DNA of 64,000 nt from contig NZ_CP130831.1 of assembly GCF_030549525.1 (NCBI RefSeq), positions 4,551,501 to 4,615,500 on the forward strand. Direction: 5' to 3'. Source of the DNA: Stenotrophomonas sp. 704A1. Its GTDB lineage: Bacteria; Pseudomonadota; Gammaproteobacteria; Xanthomonadales; Xanthomonadaceae. Under the pieces are notes generated by a model. It had not been told where the DNA came from. It was given only the letters and a program-made list of their open reading frames with translations, and did no database searches. Positions 7,181-16,343 of the stretch are shown here, piece by piece. A program made the position numbers and the translations under genes. The first letter of the stretch is position 1, and every line of letters starts with the position of its first letter.

Positions 7181-9373
7181 TCAGATCACCGTCAGGTTGG
7201 CGTAGGCCATCACCAGCCACTTGCTGCCGGCGTCGGCGAACTCGACCTGCACGCGGGCGTGGGCGCCGTTGCCTTCGTAGTCGGTCACCATGCCTTCGCC
7301 GAACTTGGGATGGGTGACCAGCGCGCCCAGCTTCAGTGGCGGCGCCTCGATCGACGCATGCCCCATCACCCGGCTGCTGCCCAGCGAGGCCGGCCGCGAG
7401 ACCTGCACCTTCGGGCGCACCTCATGCAGCAGCTCGCGCGGAATCTCGCGCAGGAAGCGCGACGGCAGGCTGTAGTTGTCCTGGCCGTGGATACGCCGCG
7501 ACTCGGCATAGCTCAACACCAGCTTCTGCCGCGCACGGGTGATGCCGACGTAGGCCAGGCGGCGCTCTTCCTCCAGGCGCCCGCTTTCCTCCAGCGAGCG
7601 TGCGCTGGGGAACAGGCCTTCTTCCAGGCCGGCCAGGAACACCAGCGGGAACTCCAGGCCCTTGGCCGAGTGCAGGGTCATCAGCTGCACGCCCTCCTCG
7701 CCCGCCTGTGCCTGGCCCTCGCCGGCTTCCAGCGCGGCGTAGGCCAGGAACGCGACCAGCTCGTCCAGGTTCTCGCCCACTTCCTCGATGTCGTCAGCAC
7801 GGCGCACGAAGCGCGAGGCGACCGACACCAGTTCGTCGAGGTTGTCGGTGCGGGATTCCGAGTCCAGTGCGTTGCGGCTTTCCTTGCTCCAGTGCTCGCG
7901 CAACTGCGAGCGCACCAGCACGTGGTCCACGCGCTCGGCCAGGGTCATCTCGCGGGTCTGCGCCTGCAGCTCGTTGACCAGGACCAGGAACCCGGCCAGC
8001 GCATTGCGCGCGCGCGCGGCCAGCGCGCTGCCCTGGGTCACCAGCATGGTCGCTTCCCACAGCGAAATGCCCTGCGCACGCGCTTCGCGGCGCACCTCGT
8101 CCAGCGTGCGGTCGCCGATGCCGCGGGTGGGGGTGTTCACCGCGCGCTCGAACGCCGCGTCGTCGTTGCGGTTGGACAGCAGGCGCAGGTAGGCCAGCGC
8201 ATCCTTCACTTCGGCGCGCTCGAAGAAGCGCATGCCGCCGTACACGCGGTACGGCACCTGCTCGCTGAGCAGGGCCTCTTCCAGCGCGCGCGACTGGGCG
8301 TTGCTGCGGTAAAGCACCGCGATCTCGGTGTAGCTGCCACCGTCGCGCACCCACTGCCGTGCGCGCTCGACGATGTAGCGTGCCTCGTCCATCTCGTTGT
8401 AGGCCGCGTACAGGTCGATCGGCTCGCCATCGCCACTGTCGGTCCACAGCTGCTTGCCGATGCGGTCCGGATTGTGCGCGATCACCGCGTTGGCAGCGCT
8501 GAGGATGTTGGCGGTGGAGCGGTAGTTCTGCTCCAGGCGGATGGTCTGCGCCCCGGGGAAATCGCGCAGGAAGCCCTGCACGTTCTCGACCTTGGCGCCG
8601 CGCCAGCCATAGATGGCCTGGTCGTCGTCACCCACCACGAACACGTGGCCTTCGTGGCCGGCGAGCACGCGCACGAAGGCGTACTGGATCGCGTTGGTAT
8701 CCTGGAACTCGTCCACCAGGATCTCGCGGAAGCGCGCGCGGTAGTGCGCCAGCAACGCCGGATTGTCACGCAGCAGCTCGTGCGCGCGCAGCAGCAGTTC
8801 AGCGAAATCGACCAGACCGGCCCGATCGCACCGGGCCTGGTACTCGGCATAGGCCTGGCGCATGGTGTCCAGCCAGGCATCGTTCGGCTCGGCCTGGATG
8901 TGCTGCGGGCGGCGGCCCTCGTCCTTCTGCGCGTTGATCCACCACGCGATCTGCTTGGGCGGATACTTGCCGTCGTCCAGTTCCAGCGCCTGCACCACGC
9001 GCTTGACCAGCCGCAGCTGATCGTCCGAATCCATCACCTGGAAGCCTTCGGGCAGCTTGGCGTCCTGCCAGTGCAGGCGCAACAGGCGGTTGGCCAGGCC
9101 GTGGAACGTGCCGATCCACATGCCGCGGCTGCCGTGCGGCAACTGCGCGTCGATGCGATGACGCATCTCGCCAGCGGCCTTGTTGGTGAAGGTCACCGCG
9201 AAGATGCCATGGGTCGGCACCCGTTCGACTTCGTGCAGCCAGGCGATGCGGTGGGTGAGTACGCGCGTCTTGCCCGAACCTGCACCGGCCAGCACCAGGT
9301 GATGGCCAGGGGGAGCGGAGACGGCTTCGCGCTGGGCCGGGTTCAGCCCATCAAGCAGGTGGGAAACATCCAT
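7181..9373 (-). CDS. uvrD: DNA helicase II
   Basis: Superfamily 1A 3'-5' helicase for nucleotide-excision and mismatch repair. At 730 residues it is close to E. coli UvrD. Visible: Q-motif LNPAQREAV, Walker A LAGAGSGKT (about 29-37), motif Ia TFTNKAAGEM, motif II VDEFQDTN, motif III GDDDQAIYGWRGA, motif IV EQNYRST, motif V TLHSAKGLEF and motif VI YVGITRARQ. The C-terminal end shows the conserved GDLV-like segment as LKLGALVTHPKFGEGMV, which contacts RNA polymerase or DNA in the family. It could be a Rep paralogue, but the C-terminal extension favours UvrD. Confidence 0.95.
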   Translation of the reverse strand: MDVSHLLDGLNPAQREAVSAPPGHHLVLAGAGSGKTRVLTHRIAWLHEVERVPTHGIFAVTFTNKAAGEMRHRIDAQLPHGSRGMWIGTFHGLANRLLRLHWQDAKLPEGFQVMDSDDQLRLVKRVVQALELDDGKYPPKQIAWWINAQKDEGRRPQHIQAEPNDAWLDTMRQAYAEYQARCDRAGLVDFAELLLRAHELLRDNPALLAHYRARFREILVDEFQDTNAIQYAFVRVLAGHEGHVFVVGDDDQAIYGWRGAKVENVQGFLRDFPGAQTIRLEQNYRSTANILSAANAVIAHNPDRIGKQLWTDSGDGEPIDLYAAYNEMDEARYIVERARQWVRDGGSYTEIAVLYRSNAQSRALEEALLSEQVPYRVYGGMRFFERAEVKDALAYLRLLSNRNDDAAFERAVNTPTRGIGDRTLDEVRREARAQGISLWEATMLVTQGSALAARARNALAGFLVLVNELQAQTREMTLAERVDHVLVRSQLREHWSKESRNALDSESRTDNLDELVSVASRFVRRADDIEEVGENLDELVAFLAYAALEAGEGQAQAGEEGVQLMTLHSAKGLEFPLVFLAGLEEGLFPSARSLEESGRLEEERRLAYVGITRARQKLVLSYAESRRIHGQDNYSLPSRFLREIPRELLHEVRPKVQVSRPASLGSSRVMGHASIEAPPLKLGALVTHPKFGEGMVTDYEGNGAHARVQVEFADAGSKWLVMAYANLTVI

Positions 9374-9382
9374 TCCCCCATT

Positions 9383-10786
9383 TTACGGCATCGCCGTCGC
9401 GGCTCCTGCGACAACCCGGGCAGCCAGCGCCTGCGCCTGCTGACGCAGTTCAGGCACCGCCAGGCTTTCCCACAGGCTGCCGATGCGCAGGCTGCCCAGC
9501 ACGCCCAGCCGGGCCTGGGGCTGGCCGCTGGCAGACCGCAGGCGGTCGCCTTCGGCGTCGCTGTCCAGGCCCAGTCCGTGCGGGCCCGGGCGGGCCAGGC
9601 CATCGGCCTGCAGCTGTTGCAGCAGCGGATTGCGCAACGCCGCCGCGCGGGTTTCCACCCCGGTGGCATTGACCACCCCGCCCAGGGTCCAGTGCTGGTC
9701 GTTGCCGGAAGCATCGCGGCCGGTCAGCCGCAGCGCATCGCCTTCGCGCCAGACACGTTGCAGGCGGGACCGGTGGACATGCAGCTGGCCGCGGTCCTGC
9801 AGCGCCTGCAGCTGCGCATTGACCTGTTCGGCAATGCGGTGGCGATGCACGTCCCAATAGCGCACCACGTGGCGCAGGAAGCGACGCTGGTCGGCCTCAT
9901 CGAGGCTGCACCACAGCGCCTGCCCGTGCGGTCGGATGCGGTCCATCACGCCCTGCCAGGGCAGGCCGTCGGCCTGCGCCTGGCGCGCGAATCCGCGCAA
10001 CGCGCGCAGGCGCTGGCGCAGGTTCATCGGCAGCAGCGTGAGCGGGTCGAAGCCGGGCAGGCCGCCCGGTGCATGCGGCAATGGCAGCAGGCCATGACGC
10101 GAAATCACATGCAGGGGTCCGGTATGGCCGGCGGCGACCAGCGCCAGCACGGTGTCGGCCATGCTCAGGCCGGAGCCGACGATGGCGATCGCCTTGTCAC
10201 CGGCCAGCGTGCGCACGCCGTCGTAGTCCCAGGCCTCGATCACCGCATCGGCGGGCAGCTGATCGGCGCCCTGCACCGGCAGCGGCCGCATGCTGTTGCC
10301 GGTGGCGATCACCAGCTGCGCGGCATGGCACGCCGTGCCGTCACCCCGGTGCAGGCGATAGCCGTGGTCATCCGGGTGCACTGCCAGTACCGGCTGCGCC
10401 ACCACCTGCAGGCGTGCCGGGCTGGCGGCCTGCGCCTCCTGCAGCCGCTGCTGCAGGTAGCGGGCGAACAGATGACGGCCGACGTATCGCTCGCCCAGCA
10501 CCTCGCGGGCGTCGCCTGGACAGGCGTCGATCACCTGCAGGTAGTCGAGGAAATCGCCGGGCTGATCGGGGAAGGCGCTCATCTTCGCGGCAGGCACGTT
10601 CAGCAGGTGCTCCGGCCATGGCGTGGCGTAGGCAATCCCCTGCGCCAGTTGTGATGCAGGCTCGAACAGGGCCAGCGCGAGGGCGCTGCGGGCCTGTCGC
10701 AGCACCTGGATCGCCACCAGTACGCCGGCGGCGCCGCCGCCGATGATCGCCAGGTCCAGCGCGCCGTTATGCGGTGAATCAGTCAT
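9383..10786 (-). CDS. FAD/NAD(P)-binding protein, COG4529-like
   Basis: A 467-residue flavoprotein. The N-terminal dinucleotide-binding motif is LAIIGGGAAGVLVAIQ (about 13-28), a second nucleotide-binding segment is KAIAIVGSGLSMADTV (about 160-180), and NATGVETR marks the FAD fold near the C-terminus. The family includes pyridine nucleotide-disulfide-type proteins of unassigned substrate. The start at 10786 is chosen as the ATG before the first strand; another ATG at 10804 would add six residues and neither has a clear ribosome-binding site. It lies 9 nt upstream of the uvrD start, so the two are probably cotranscribed. Confidence 0.85.
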   Translation of the reverse strand: MTDSPHNGALDLAIIGGGAAGVLVAIQVLRQARSALALALFEPASQLAQGIAYATPWPEHLLNVPAAKMSAFPDQPGDFLDYLQVIDACPGDAREVLGERYVGRHLFARYLQQRLQEAQAASPARLQVVAQPVLAVHPDDHGYRLHRGDGTACHAAQLVIATGNSMRPLPVQGADQLPADAVIEAWDYDGVRTLAGDKAIAIVGSGLSMADTVLALVAAGHTGPLHVISRHGLLPLPHAPGGLPGFDPLTLLPMNLRQRLRALRGFARQAQADGLPWQGVMDRIRPHGQALWCSLDEADQRRFLRHVVRYWDVHRHRIAEQVNAQLQALQDRGQLHVHRSRLQRVWREGDALRLTGRDASGNDQHWTLGGVVNATGVETRAAALRNPLLQQLQADGLARPGPHGLGLDSDAEGDRLRSASGQPQARLGVLGSLRIGSLWESLAVPELRQQAQALAARVVAGAATAMP

Positions 10787-10838
10787 GGATGGATTGTAGG
10801 CCATCGCTGCCGACAGGCCGGAGCGCGCCGCGTGGCGG

Positions 10839-12257
10839 CTACATCAGCGCGTCGGCCAGACGCGCGATGCCCTCCCGGCTGCGGCGCCAGGTGGGCCTTC
10901 TGCGCCATTGCTCCAGTTCCAGCAGGCGCGACTGCCGCAGGTAGTCGTCCTCGATGGCGCGCAGCTCCTTCACCAGGGCGCGGTCGTAGCAGATCAGGCC
11001 GATCTCGGCATTGAGCGCGAACGAGCGGATGTCCATGTTGATCGAGCCGAGCACGGCGATGTCCTCGTCCACGCTCATGTGCTTGGCGTGCAGGAACTGC
11101 GGCTCGTACAGGGCGATGCTCACGCCACAGCGCAGCAGTTCATCGTAGTAGGCCTCCTGGGCCCAGGACGTCAGCCGCTGGTTGTTGCTGGCCGACAGGA
11201 TCAGCTGCACCTGCACCCCGGACAGCGCGGCGATGCGCAGCGCGCTCAGGGTCGCCTCATCGGGCACGAAGTACGGGGTGACCATCACCAGCCGGCGCCG
11301 GGCCAGGTGGATCAGCGCCGCCACCGCGTCGCGCGCGTTGCTGTAGGGGTAGGCCGGGCCGCTGGGCAGCAGCTGGGTGGCGATGTCGTCGCTGCACACC
11401 GGCACGTCAGCGATGACCTCCAGGCGCTGCCCGGTCTCGATGTACCAGTCGCTGGCGAACACGGCCTCCAGATGCGCCACGGCGGGCCCGCGCACGCGTG
11501 CCACCAGTTCACGGTTGGGATGGCCGGCCACGAACTCAGGGCGCGCCAGGTTCTGCGAACCGACGTAGCCCACTTCGTTGTCGATCACCGCGATCTTGCG
11601 GTGGTTGCGCAGGTCCATGCGCCCGCTGCGGCGCCAGCGCAGGCCCCCCGGCAGCATCGCGCGCACTTCGATGTCGCGCGCGCGCAGCCGCTTGCGGTAC
11701 GCGCGCAGCCCGCGCTTGGCGCCCACCGCATCCAGCAGCACACGGCACTGGACGCCGCGCGCGGCCGCACGCTGCAGCGCCTCGACGATGGCCTCACCGA
11801 CGGCGTCGTCGAACATCAGGTAGTACAGCAGGTGGACCCGGTCCTGGGCCTGGTCGATGTCGGCGATCAGGGTGTGCAGCGAGTCGTGGTAGTCGGTCAG
11901 CAGATCGACCGCGTTGCCATGCACCGGCATGAAGTCGCCCTGGCGCTGCACCAGCGGCACCACCTCGGCGCTGGCGGTGTCCGCCTGCGGGGTCCAGCGC
12001 AGGCGGCGCTGCAGCGCCTGCTCCTCGCGGATCACCTGCGAGGCCTCGGCCTGGCGGCGGATACGCTCGCGCGACAGCCACGGGTGACCGAACAGCAGGT
12101 ACAGCGGCAGGCCCAGCAGCGGCACGAAGCCGACCAGCAGCAGCCAGCTGCGTGCCGCGCCCGGCGTGGTGCGGGCGGGAATCCAGCACAGCGCCACCAA
12201 CCGGATCAGCCAGTCGATCAACAGCAGGTAGGAACCCAGCAGCCACTCGAACAGCAT
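10839..12257 (-). CDS. cls: cardiolipin synthase, phospholipase D type
   Basis: Inner-membrane enzyme condensing two phosphatidylglycerols to cardiolipin and glycerol. A 472-residue protein. Two N-terminal membrane segments (about 5-25 and 38-58, the second WLLLVGFVPLLGLPLYLLFG) are followed by two HKD catalytic motifs: NHRKIAVIDNEVGYVGSQN and HAKHMSVDEDIAVLGSINMD. HPWLSRERIRRQ after the second helix fits the bacterial ClsA layout. It ends about 50 nt upstream of the flavoprotein start on the same strand. Confidence 0.93.
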   Translation of the reverse strand: MLFEWLLGSYLLLIDWLIRLVALCWIPARTTPGAARSWLLLVGFVPLLGLPLYLLFGHPWLSRERIRRQAEASQVIREEQALQRRLRWTPQADTASAEVVPLVQRQGDFMPVHGNAVDLLTDYHDSLHTLIADIDQAQDRVHLLYYLMFDDAVGEAIVEALQRAAARGVQCRVLLDAVGAKRGLRAYRKRLRARDIEVRAMLPGGLRWRRSGRMDLRNHRKIAVIDNEVGYVGSQNLARPEFVAGHPNRELVARVRGPAVAHLEAVFASDWYIETGQRLEVIADVPVCSDDIATQLLPSGPAYPYSNARDAVAALIHLARRRLVMVTPYFVPDEATLSALRIAALSGVQVQLILSASNNQRLTSWAQEAYYDELLRCGVSIALYEPQFLHAKHMSVDEDIAVLGSINMDIRSFALNAEIGLICYDRALVKELRAIEDDYLRQSRLLELEQWRRRPTWRRSREGIARLADALM

Positions 12258-12305
12258 CAGGCGCGCCCGTCGGGAGGTGTCGGGTCATTCTGCCCAGCCA
12301 ACCTT

Positions 12306-12374
12306 GTAGAGTCGAGCCGCGCTCAGATTGCCTTGCGCCCGCCTGGAGTGCCGTCGAGCGTGGCTCGATGCTAC
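12306..12374. repeat. SMAG-like palindromic repeat pair (variant)
   Basis: GTAGAGTCGAGCC at the left and GGCTCGATGCTAC at the right form an inverted pair, a diverged member of the GTAG-headed REP family. It lies between cls and rpmG. Confidence 0.6.
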
Positions 12375-12410
12375 ATGCACGCCCCCGCCCCGGCGGGAGC
12401 GGCAGGCACA

Positions 12411-12440
12411 AAAAAACCCGCCACGAGGGCGGGTTTTTCC
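12411..12440 (-). terminator. Rho-independent terminator of rpmB-rpmG
   Basis: On the minus strand, AACCCGCCCTCGTGGCGGGTT forms a hairpin followed by a run of T. The A-run on the other side makes it possibly bidirectional. It lies 25 nt past the rpmG stop. Confidence 0.92.
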
Positions 12441-12465
12441 GGAAGCGACCAGCAATCCTCGCGGA

Positions 12466-12630
12466 TTACTTGATCTTGCCTTCCTTGTACGGGACGTGCT
12501 TGCGCACGACCGGATCGTACTTGGAGAATTCCATCTTCCCCGGGGTGTTCTTCTTGTTCTTGTCGGTCGTGTAGAAGTGACCGGTACCGGCGGTCGAAAT
12601 CATACGGACCTTATCGCGCTTGCCTGCCAT
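12466..12630 (-). CDS. rpmG: 50S ribosomal protein L33
   Basis: A 54-residue basic protein of the large subunit ([20 protein letters not shown]...). It contains no cysteine, so it is the zinc-independent (C-minus) form. It follows rpmB by 13 nt, the usual order, and is closed by a strong terminator. Confidence 0.97.
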   Translation of the reverse strand: MAGKRDKVRMISTAGTGHFYTTDKNKKNTPGKMEFSKYDPVVRKHVPYKEGKIK

Positions 12631-12643
12631 GATCGTCTACTCC

Positions 12644-12880
12644 TCAGACCTTTTCGCCGCGCGCACGCAGCTCAGCCAGAACGGAATCGATACCGTTCTT
12701 GTCGATGGTGCGCAGTGCATGCGCGGAAACACGAAGCTTCACCCAGCGGTTCTCGCTGGCAACCCAGAAGCGGCGCTCGTGCAGATTCGGCAGGAAACGA
12801 CGACGGGTCTTGTTGTTGGCGTGCGAGACGTTGTTACCCGTCTGCACTCGCTTGCCGGAAACCTGGCATACGCGGGACAT
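12644..12880 (-). CDS. rpmB: 50S ribosomal protein L28
   Basis: A 78-residue protein with the family start [20 protein letters not shown] and [12 protein letters not shown]. Only one cysteine, so no zinc site. First gene of the rpmBG operon; its promoter should lie in 12881-13160, a 282-bp gap where no gene was seen. Confidence 0.98.
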   Translation of the reverse strand: MSRVCQVSGKRVQTGNNVSHANNKTRRRFLPNLHERRFWVASENRWVKLRVSAHALRTIDKNGIDSVLAELRARGEKV

Positions 12881-13162
12881 GGCGCACCTCGATAGTAAGT
12901 TGTGTCAGCCCGTAGCCCGGGAGACGGCGGCCTCGGCGGTTGCCCGCCACACGTCAAGAGAATCAAGGGGTTACGCTGGCGTTGGGCGGCCGGGGACGTG
13001 CTCCCGGCGCCGCCGCCCGGCACGAAACCGGACACAGCGAGCCGCGCATTATGCACGCAATCAAGGCGTTGCGCAACTTACCCACAGGGAGCGGCTGAAC
13101 AGGGCCGGGCCGGCCGAGGGCGTGAACGGCCATACTTGCACGTCCTGTTGCGGAGAGTCCCG

Positions 13163-14377
13163 ATGCGGCTGCTGGTCCTGACCTACGGCACCGAAGGCGA
13201 TACGCGCCCGCTGGTGATGCTCTGCCATGGCCTGATCGCCGCGGGCCACCAGGTGATGCTGCTGGCCGACGGCGGCACCCTGGCCAGTGCGCAGGCGCTG
13301 GATGTGCCCCATGCGGCCCTGGAAGGTGACATCCATGGTGAAGTGGTGGCACTGGTCTCGCGCGGCAACGGTGTCGCCGCCGCCAGTACCGGTCTGGCAC
13401 GGATGGCGCTGCAGCACGTCAGTGGCTGGATGCGCCAGGCGGATGCGGCGGCCGAGGGGTGCGATGCGATTCTGACCGGTGGCCTGGCCGCCTTTGTCGG
13501 CATGAGCGTGGGGGAACGCCGCGGTATACCGGTGATCGGCACCGGGATGATTCCGCTCACCCCGACGCGTGCATTCCGCTCCCCGTTCCTGCCACCCGGC
13601 CGTTCGCCGGGCTGGGTGAACCGGGCCAGCTACGGACTGGTCAACGACCTGATCTGGCGCCAGTTCCGGCGGCCGGTCAACGCCGCACGCCAGCAGCTGG
13701 GACAGCCACCACGGCGCGCGTTGTGGACCGGCCTGCCGATGCTGTACGGCATCTCGCCGCAGCTGCTGCCGACACCTTCGGACTGGCCGGCCGACCACGT
13801 CGTGTGCGGCCAGTGGTCGGCCCCGGCTGCCCGATGGCAGCCACCGGCCGCACTGCAGGCCTTCCTTGATGCGGGACCACCCCCGGTCTATCTGGGCTTC
13901 GGCAGCATGACCGGCTTCGACCGCGAACGCGTGCTGCCGGCACTGCTGCAGGCATTGGCACCACGCCGCGTGCTGCTGTTCCCGGGTTGGGTGGGGCTGC
14001 CTGCGATGACCTTGCCCGACGCGGTCCACGTGCTGGGCCCGACGCCGCACGAAGCGCTGTTCCCGCGGTGTGCCCTGGCCATCCACCACGGTGGCAGCGG
14101 CACAACGCATTCGGCCTGCCGCGCCGGCATCCCGTCGCTGGTGATGCCATTCGCTGCGGACCAGTTCTTCTGGGCCGATCGCCTGCATCGGCTGGGCGTC
14201 GCACCCGCGCCGCTGTCACCGAAGCGACTGGATGCAGCAACGCTGGCGGCGGCCATCACCTTCGCCGAAGACCCTGCTACGCGTGCACGCGCGGCTGCCT
14301 TGGGCGCGTCGATGGCGGAGGAGCAGGGCGTGGCACGCGGCGTCACCCTGATCGAGCACTGGCTGCGTCCCCGGTAG
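13163..14377 (+). CDS. glycosyltransferase, family 1 (MGT/UGT-like)
   Basis: A 404-residue GT-B enzyme of the type that glycosylates macrolides, sterols or carotenoids. The N-terminal LVLTYGTEGDTRPLVMLCHG is the standard UGT opening. The C-terminal sugar-nucleotide motif is VYLGFGSMTGF (about 238-250), followed by CALAIHHGGSGTTHSACRAG and QFFWADRLHRLGVAP. GGAGAG lies 5 nt before the ATG, which decides this start over longer frames beginning upstream. The acceptor cannot be told. It overlaps the convergent LysR gene by 35 nt at the 3' end. Confidence 0.88.
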   Translation: MRLLVLTYGTEGDTRPLVMLCHGLIAAGHQVMLLADGGTLASAQALDVPHAALEGDIHGEVVALVSRGNGVAAASTGLARMALQHVSGWMRQADAAAEGCDAILTGGLAAFVGMSVGERRGIPVIGTGMIPLTPTRAFRSPFLPPGRSPGWVNRASYGLVNDLIWRQFRRPVNAARQQLGQPPRRALWTGLPMLYGISPQLLPTPSDWPADHVVCGQWSAPAARWQPPAALQAFLDAGPPPVYLGFGSMTGFDRERVLPALLQALAPRRVLLFPGWVGLPAMTLPDAVHVLGPTPHEALFPRCALAIHHGGSGTTHSACRAGIPSLVMPFAADQFFWADRLHRLGVAPAPLSPKRLDAATLAAAITFAEDPATRARAAALGASMAEEQGVARGVTLIEHWLRPR

Positions 14378-15269
14378 CGCCGAGCGCCTCGACCACCCAG
14401 TCGATGAATACCCGCAGGCGCTGGCTCATGTACCGGTTCGGCGGGAACATCACGTGCATCGGCATCGGCGGCAGCTGCCAGTCCTGCAGCACCGGCAGCA
14501 GCTCGCCGCGCGCCAGATGCGGCTCGGCCATGTAGCGGGGCAGCGCGACCACGCCCAGACCGGCCAGCGCAGCAGCCAGATAGGCGTTGCCGTCGTCGAA
14601 GCCGACCCCATAGCGGCCCTGCACCTCGACGCGCTCATCGCCGCGCTGCGCGCTGAACACCCGCGCCCGGCCACTGCGCGGGCTGAGGAAGCCGACCGTG
14701 TGGTGGTCGGGCCCTTCCAGCGCGCGTGGGTCGGCCGGCAGGCCGAAGCGCTGCACGTACCCCGGGCTGGCGTGGAAACCCATCGGCAACGCCGCCAGCG
14801 GCCGCGCCACCAGCGCCGGGTCGGCCGGGGTGCCGCCACGGATCACGCAATCGACGTTGTCGGCAATGACATCGACCTCGCGGTCACTCACGCCGATGTC
14901 CAGCTGGATCTCCGGGTAGCGCGCCTGGAAATCCGGCAGCGCCGGCACCAGCCGCAGCCGTGCATACGGCCCCGGCACGTCCACGCGCAGGCGACCGCGC
15001 GGCTGGGTGGCGGCATCGCCAAGGCCGCCCTCCACTTCGTCCAGGTCGGCGAGCAGGCGGGCGATGCGCGGGTAGTACGCGGCGCCGTCGGCGGTGACGC
15101 TGACCCGGCGCGTGGTGCGGTGGAGCAGGCGCAGCCGCAGGTGCGCTTCCAGCTGCTGTACCAGCTGGGTCACCGTGGTACGGCTGAGCTGCAGCGTGTG
15201 CGCGGCACGGGTGAAGCTGCCCGTCTCCACCACCCGGGCAAAGGCCCGCATCGCCTCGAAGCGGTCCAT
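14343..15269 (-). CDS. LysR-family transcriptional regulator
   Basis: A 308-residue protein. The winged helix-turn-helix is at 1-60 (MDRFEAMRAFARVVETGSFT, RAAHTLQLSRTTVTQLVQQL), with a substrate-binding domain after 90. It belongs to the short-loop group often acting on a divergent oxidoreductase or detoxification gene. It is divergent from the RidA gene (110-bp gap), a likely target. The start at 15269 is the family-typical MDRFEAM. Confidence 0.92.
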   Translation of the reverse strand: MDRFEAMRAFARVVETGSFTRAAHTLQLSRTTVTQLVQQLEAHLRLRLLHRTTRRVSVTADGAAYYPRIARLLADLDEVEGGLGDAATQPRGRLRVDVPGPYARLRLVPALPDFQARYPEIQLDIGVSDREVDVIADNVDCVIRGGTPADPALVARPLAALPMGFHASPGYVQRFGLPADPRALEGPDHHTVGFLSPRSGRARVFSAQRGDERVEVQGRYGVGFDDGNAYLAAALAGLGVVALPRYMAEPHLARGELLPVLQDWQLPPMPMHVMFPPNRYMSQRLRVFIDWVVEALGATGDAASARSG

Positions 15270-15378
15270 GCGGGCACCGTGATTGTTTGGAATTGCCAAT
15301 CAATCTAGGCGCATCATCGCGGTTTATCCAGACAGCGCCTGCGGGGAGGATGGCGTTCTCTCCCACGGGATCTTCCCC

Positions 15379-15777
15379 ATGTCACAACGTGATGTCGTTT
15401 TCCCCGCCGGCCGCCAGGCGCTGTACGAGCGCAACCGTTACTCGCCAGCGATCCGATCCAATGGTTTCCTGTTCGTCTCCGGGCAGGTGGGCAGCCGCGA
15501 GGACGGGTCGCCAGAGCCGGATTTCGAAACCCAGGTACGCCGCGCCTTCGACAACCTCAATGCCGTGCTGGCCGCCGCCGGCTGCAGCTTCGATGACGTG
15601 ATCGACGTGACCGTGTTCCTGGTGGATCCGGAGAAGAACTTCGAGAAGGCCTGGGCGATCGTGCCCGAGTACTGGGGCGAGGCGCCGCACCCCACCCTGA
15701 CCGGAATCGGCGTGACCTGGCTGTATGGGTTCCAGTTCGAGATCAAGGTGATCGCCAAGCTGCCTGCAGACCGGTAG
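15379..15777 (+). CDS. RidA/YjgF-family enamine/imine deaminase
   Basis: A 132-residue cytosolic protein. RidA members hydrolyse reactive enamine/imine intermediates. FVSGQVGSREDGS, VRRAFDNLNAVLAAAGCSFDDV and a WLYGFQFEIKVIAKL C-terminus match the YjgF fold. The arginine that binds the carboxylate in active RidA is not evident at its usual C-terminal site, so it may be an Rid2-7-type member. The stop codon TAG lies inside a GTAG-headed repeat. Confidence 0.9.
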   Translation: MSQRDVVFPAGRQALYERNRYSPAIRSNGFLFVSGQVGSREDGSPEPDFETQVRRAFDNLNAVLAAAGCSFDDVIDVTVFLVDPEKNFEKAWAIVPEYWGEAPHPTLTGIGVTWLYGFQFEIKVIAKLPADR

Positions 15778-15795
15778 CGCCGGCCGCTGGCCGGC
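15773..15795. repeat. single SMAG-type palindrome at the ridA-like stop
   Basis: GGTAGCGCCGGCCGCTGGCC followed by GGC. The TAG of its GTAG head is the stop codon of the preceding gene. Confidence 0.7.
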
Positions 15796-15942
15796 AACAC
15801 GCCGAACGACGTGCCGGCCACGGTCGACACCTTTCAGATCAGAGCGGACGTGCGCGGCCCACCTGAACGGGAGATTCCGACGGATTCCCGAAGTGGCCGT
15901 TGATATTGTATCCGGCGAAAACCGCTTGCTAGCCTCCCCTCC

Positions 15943-16287
15943 ATGCGCTGGATTGCCCGCCACCTCCGTTCGACCCTGCTGATGCTGCTGATGGCGGCAT
16001 TCGTGGTCGTGCCGGTGGCCGATGTGCTGGCATGTGCGGTGGAACCCCACTCCAGCACGGTCATGCACGTGGACAGCGGCGCCGAGGATGCAGACGGCGA
16101 CAGTGACAATGACGGCACGCACACCGGTGCCTGCAGCCACAATCATTGCCACCATTCCAACCTGAGCCTGCCCGCCGGCAGCATCACCGTGTTCGGCACG
16201 CCGCAACCGGCGCGCTGGATGAATGCTGGCGATGTCGCGACCTATGCGGTCGCGCAGGACGAACTGGCACGTCCCCCCCGGACCTGA
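15943..16287 (+). CDS. CzcI-like small periplasmic metal-resistance protein
   Basis: A 114-residue protein with a signal peptide (STLLMLLMAAFVVVPVADVLA). The mature part has His/Asp-rich stretches, DADGDSDNDGTHTGACSHNH and CHHSN, plausible metal ligands. Small His-rich leaders of this type (CzcI family) precede czcCBA in other bacteria and modulate the efflux system. The start, ATGCGCTGG, sits after CCCCTCC with no strong ribosome-binding site. A short hairpin (16299-16312) in the 56-bp gap to czcC may limit readthrough. Confidence 0.75.
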   Translation: MRWIARHLRSTLLMLLMAAFVVVPVADVLACAVEPHSSTVMHVDSGAEDADGDSDNDGTHTGACSHNHCHHSNLSLPAGSITVFGTPQPARWMNAGDVATYAVAQDELARPPRT

Positions 16288-16343
16288 GTTGAGCGCGTCC
16301 CGCGAGTGCGGGCTCCCGTTTCACTCACAACCGGAATCCCCCT

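Noticed and set aside
6854..10654. 1266-residue open frame on the plus strand over uvrD and the flavoprotein
   Set aside because: Antisense to helicase motifs in perfect order; high GC favours long open antisense frames.
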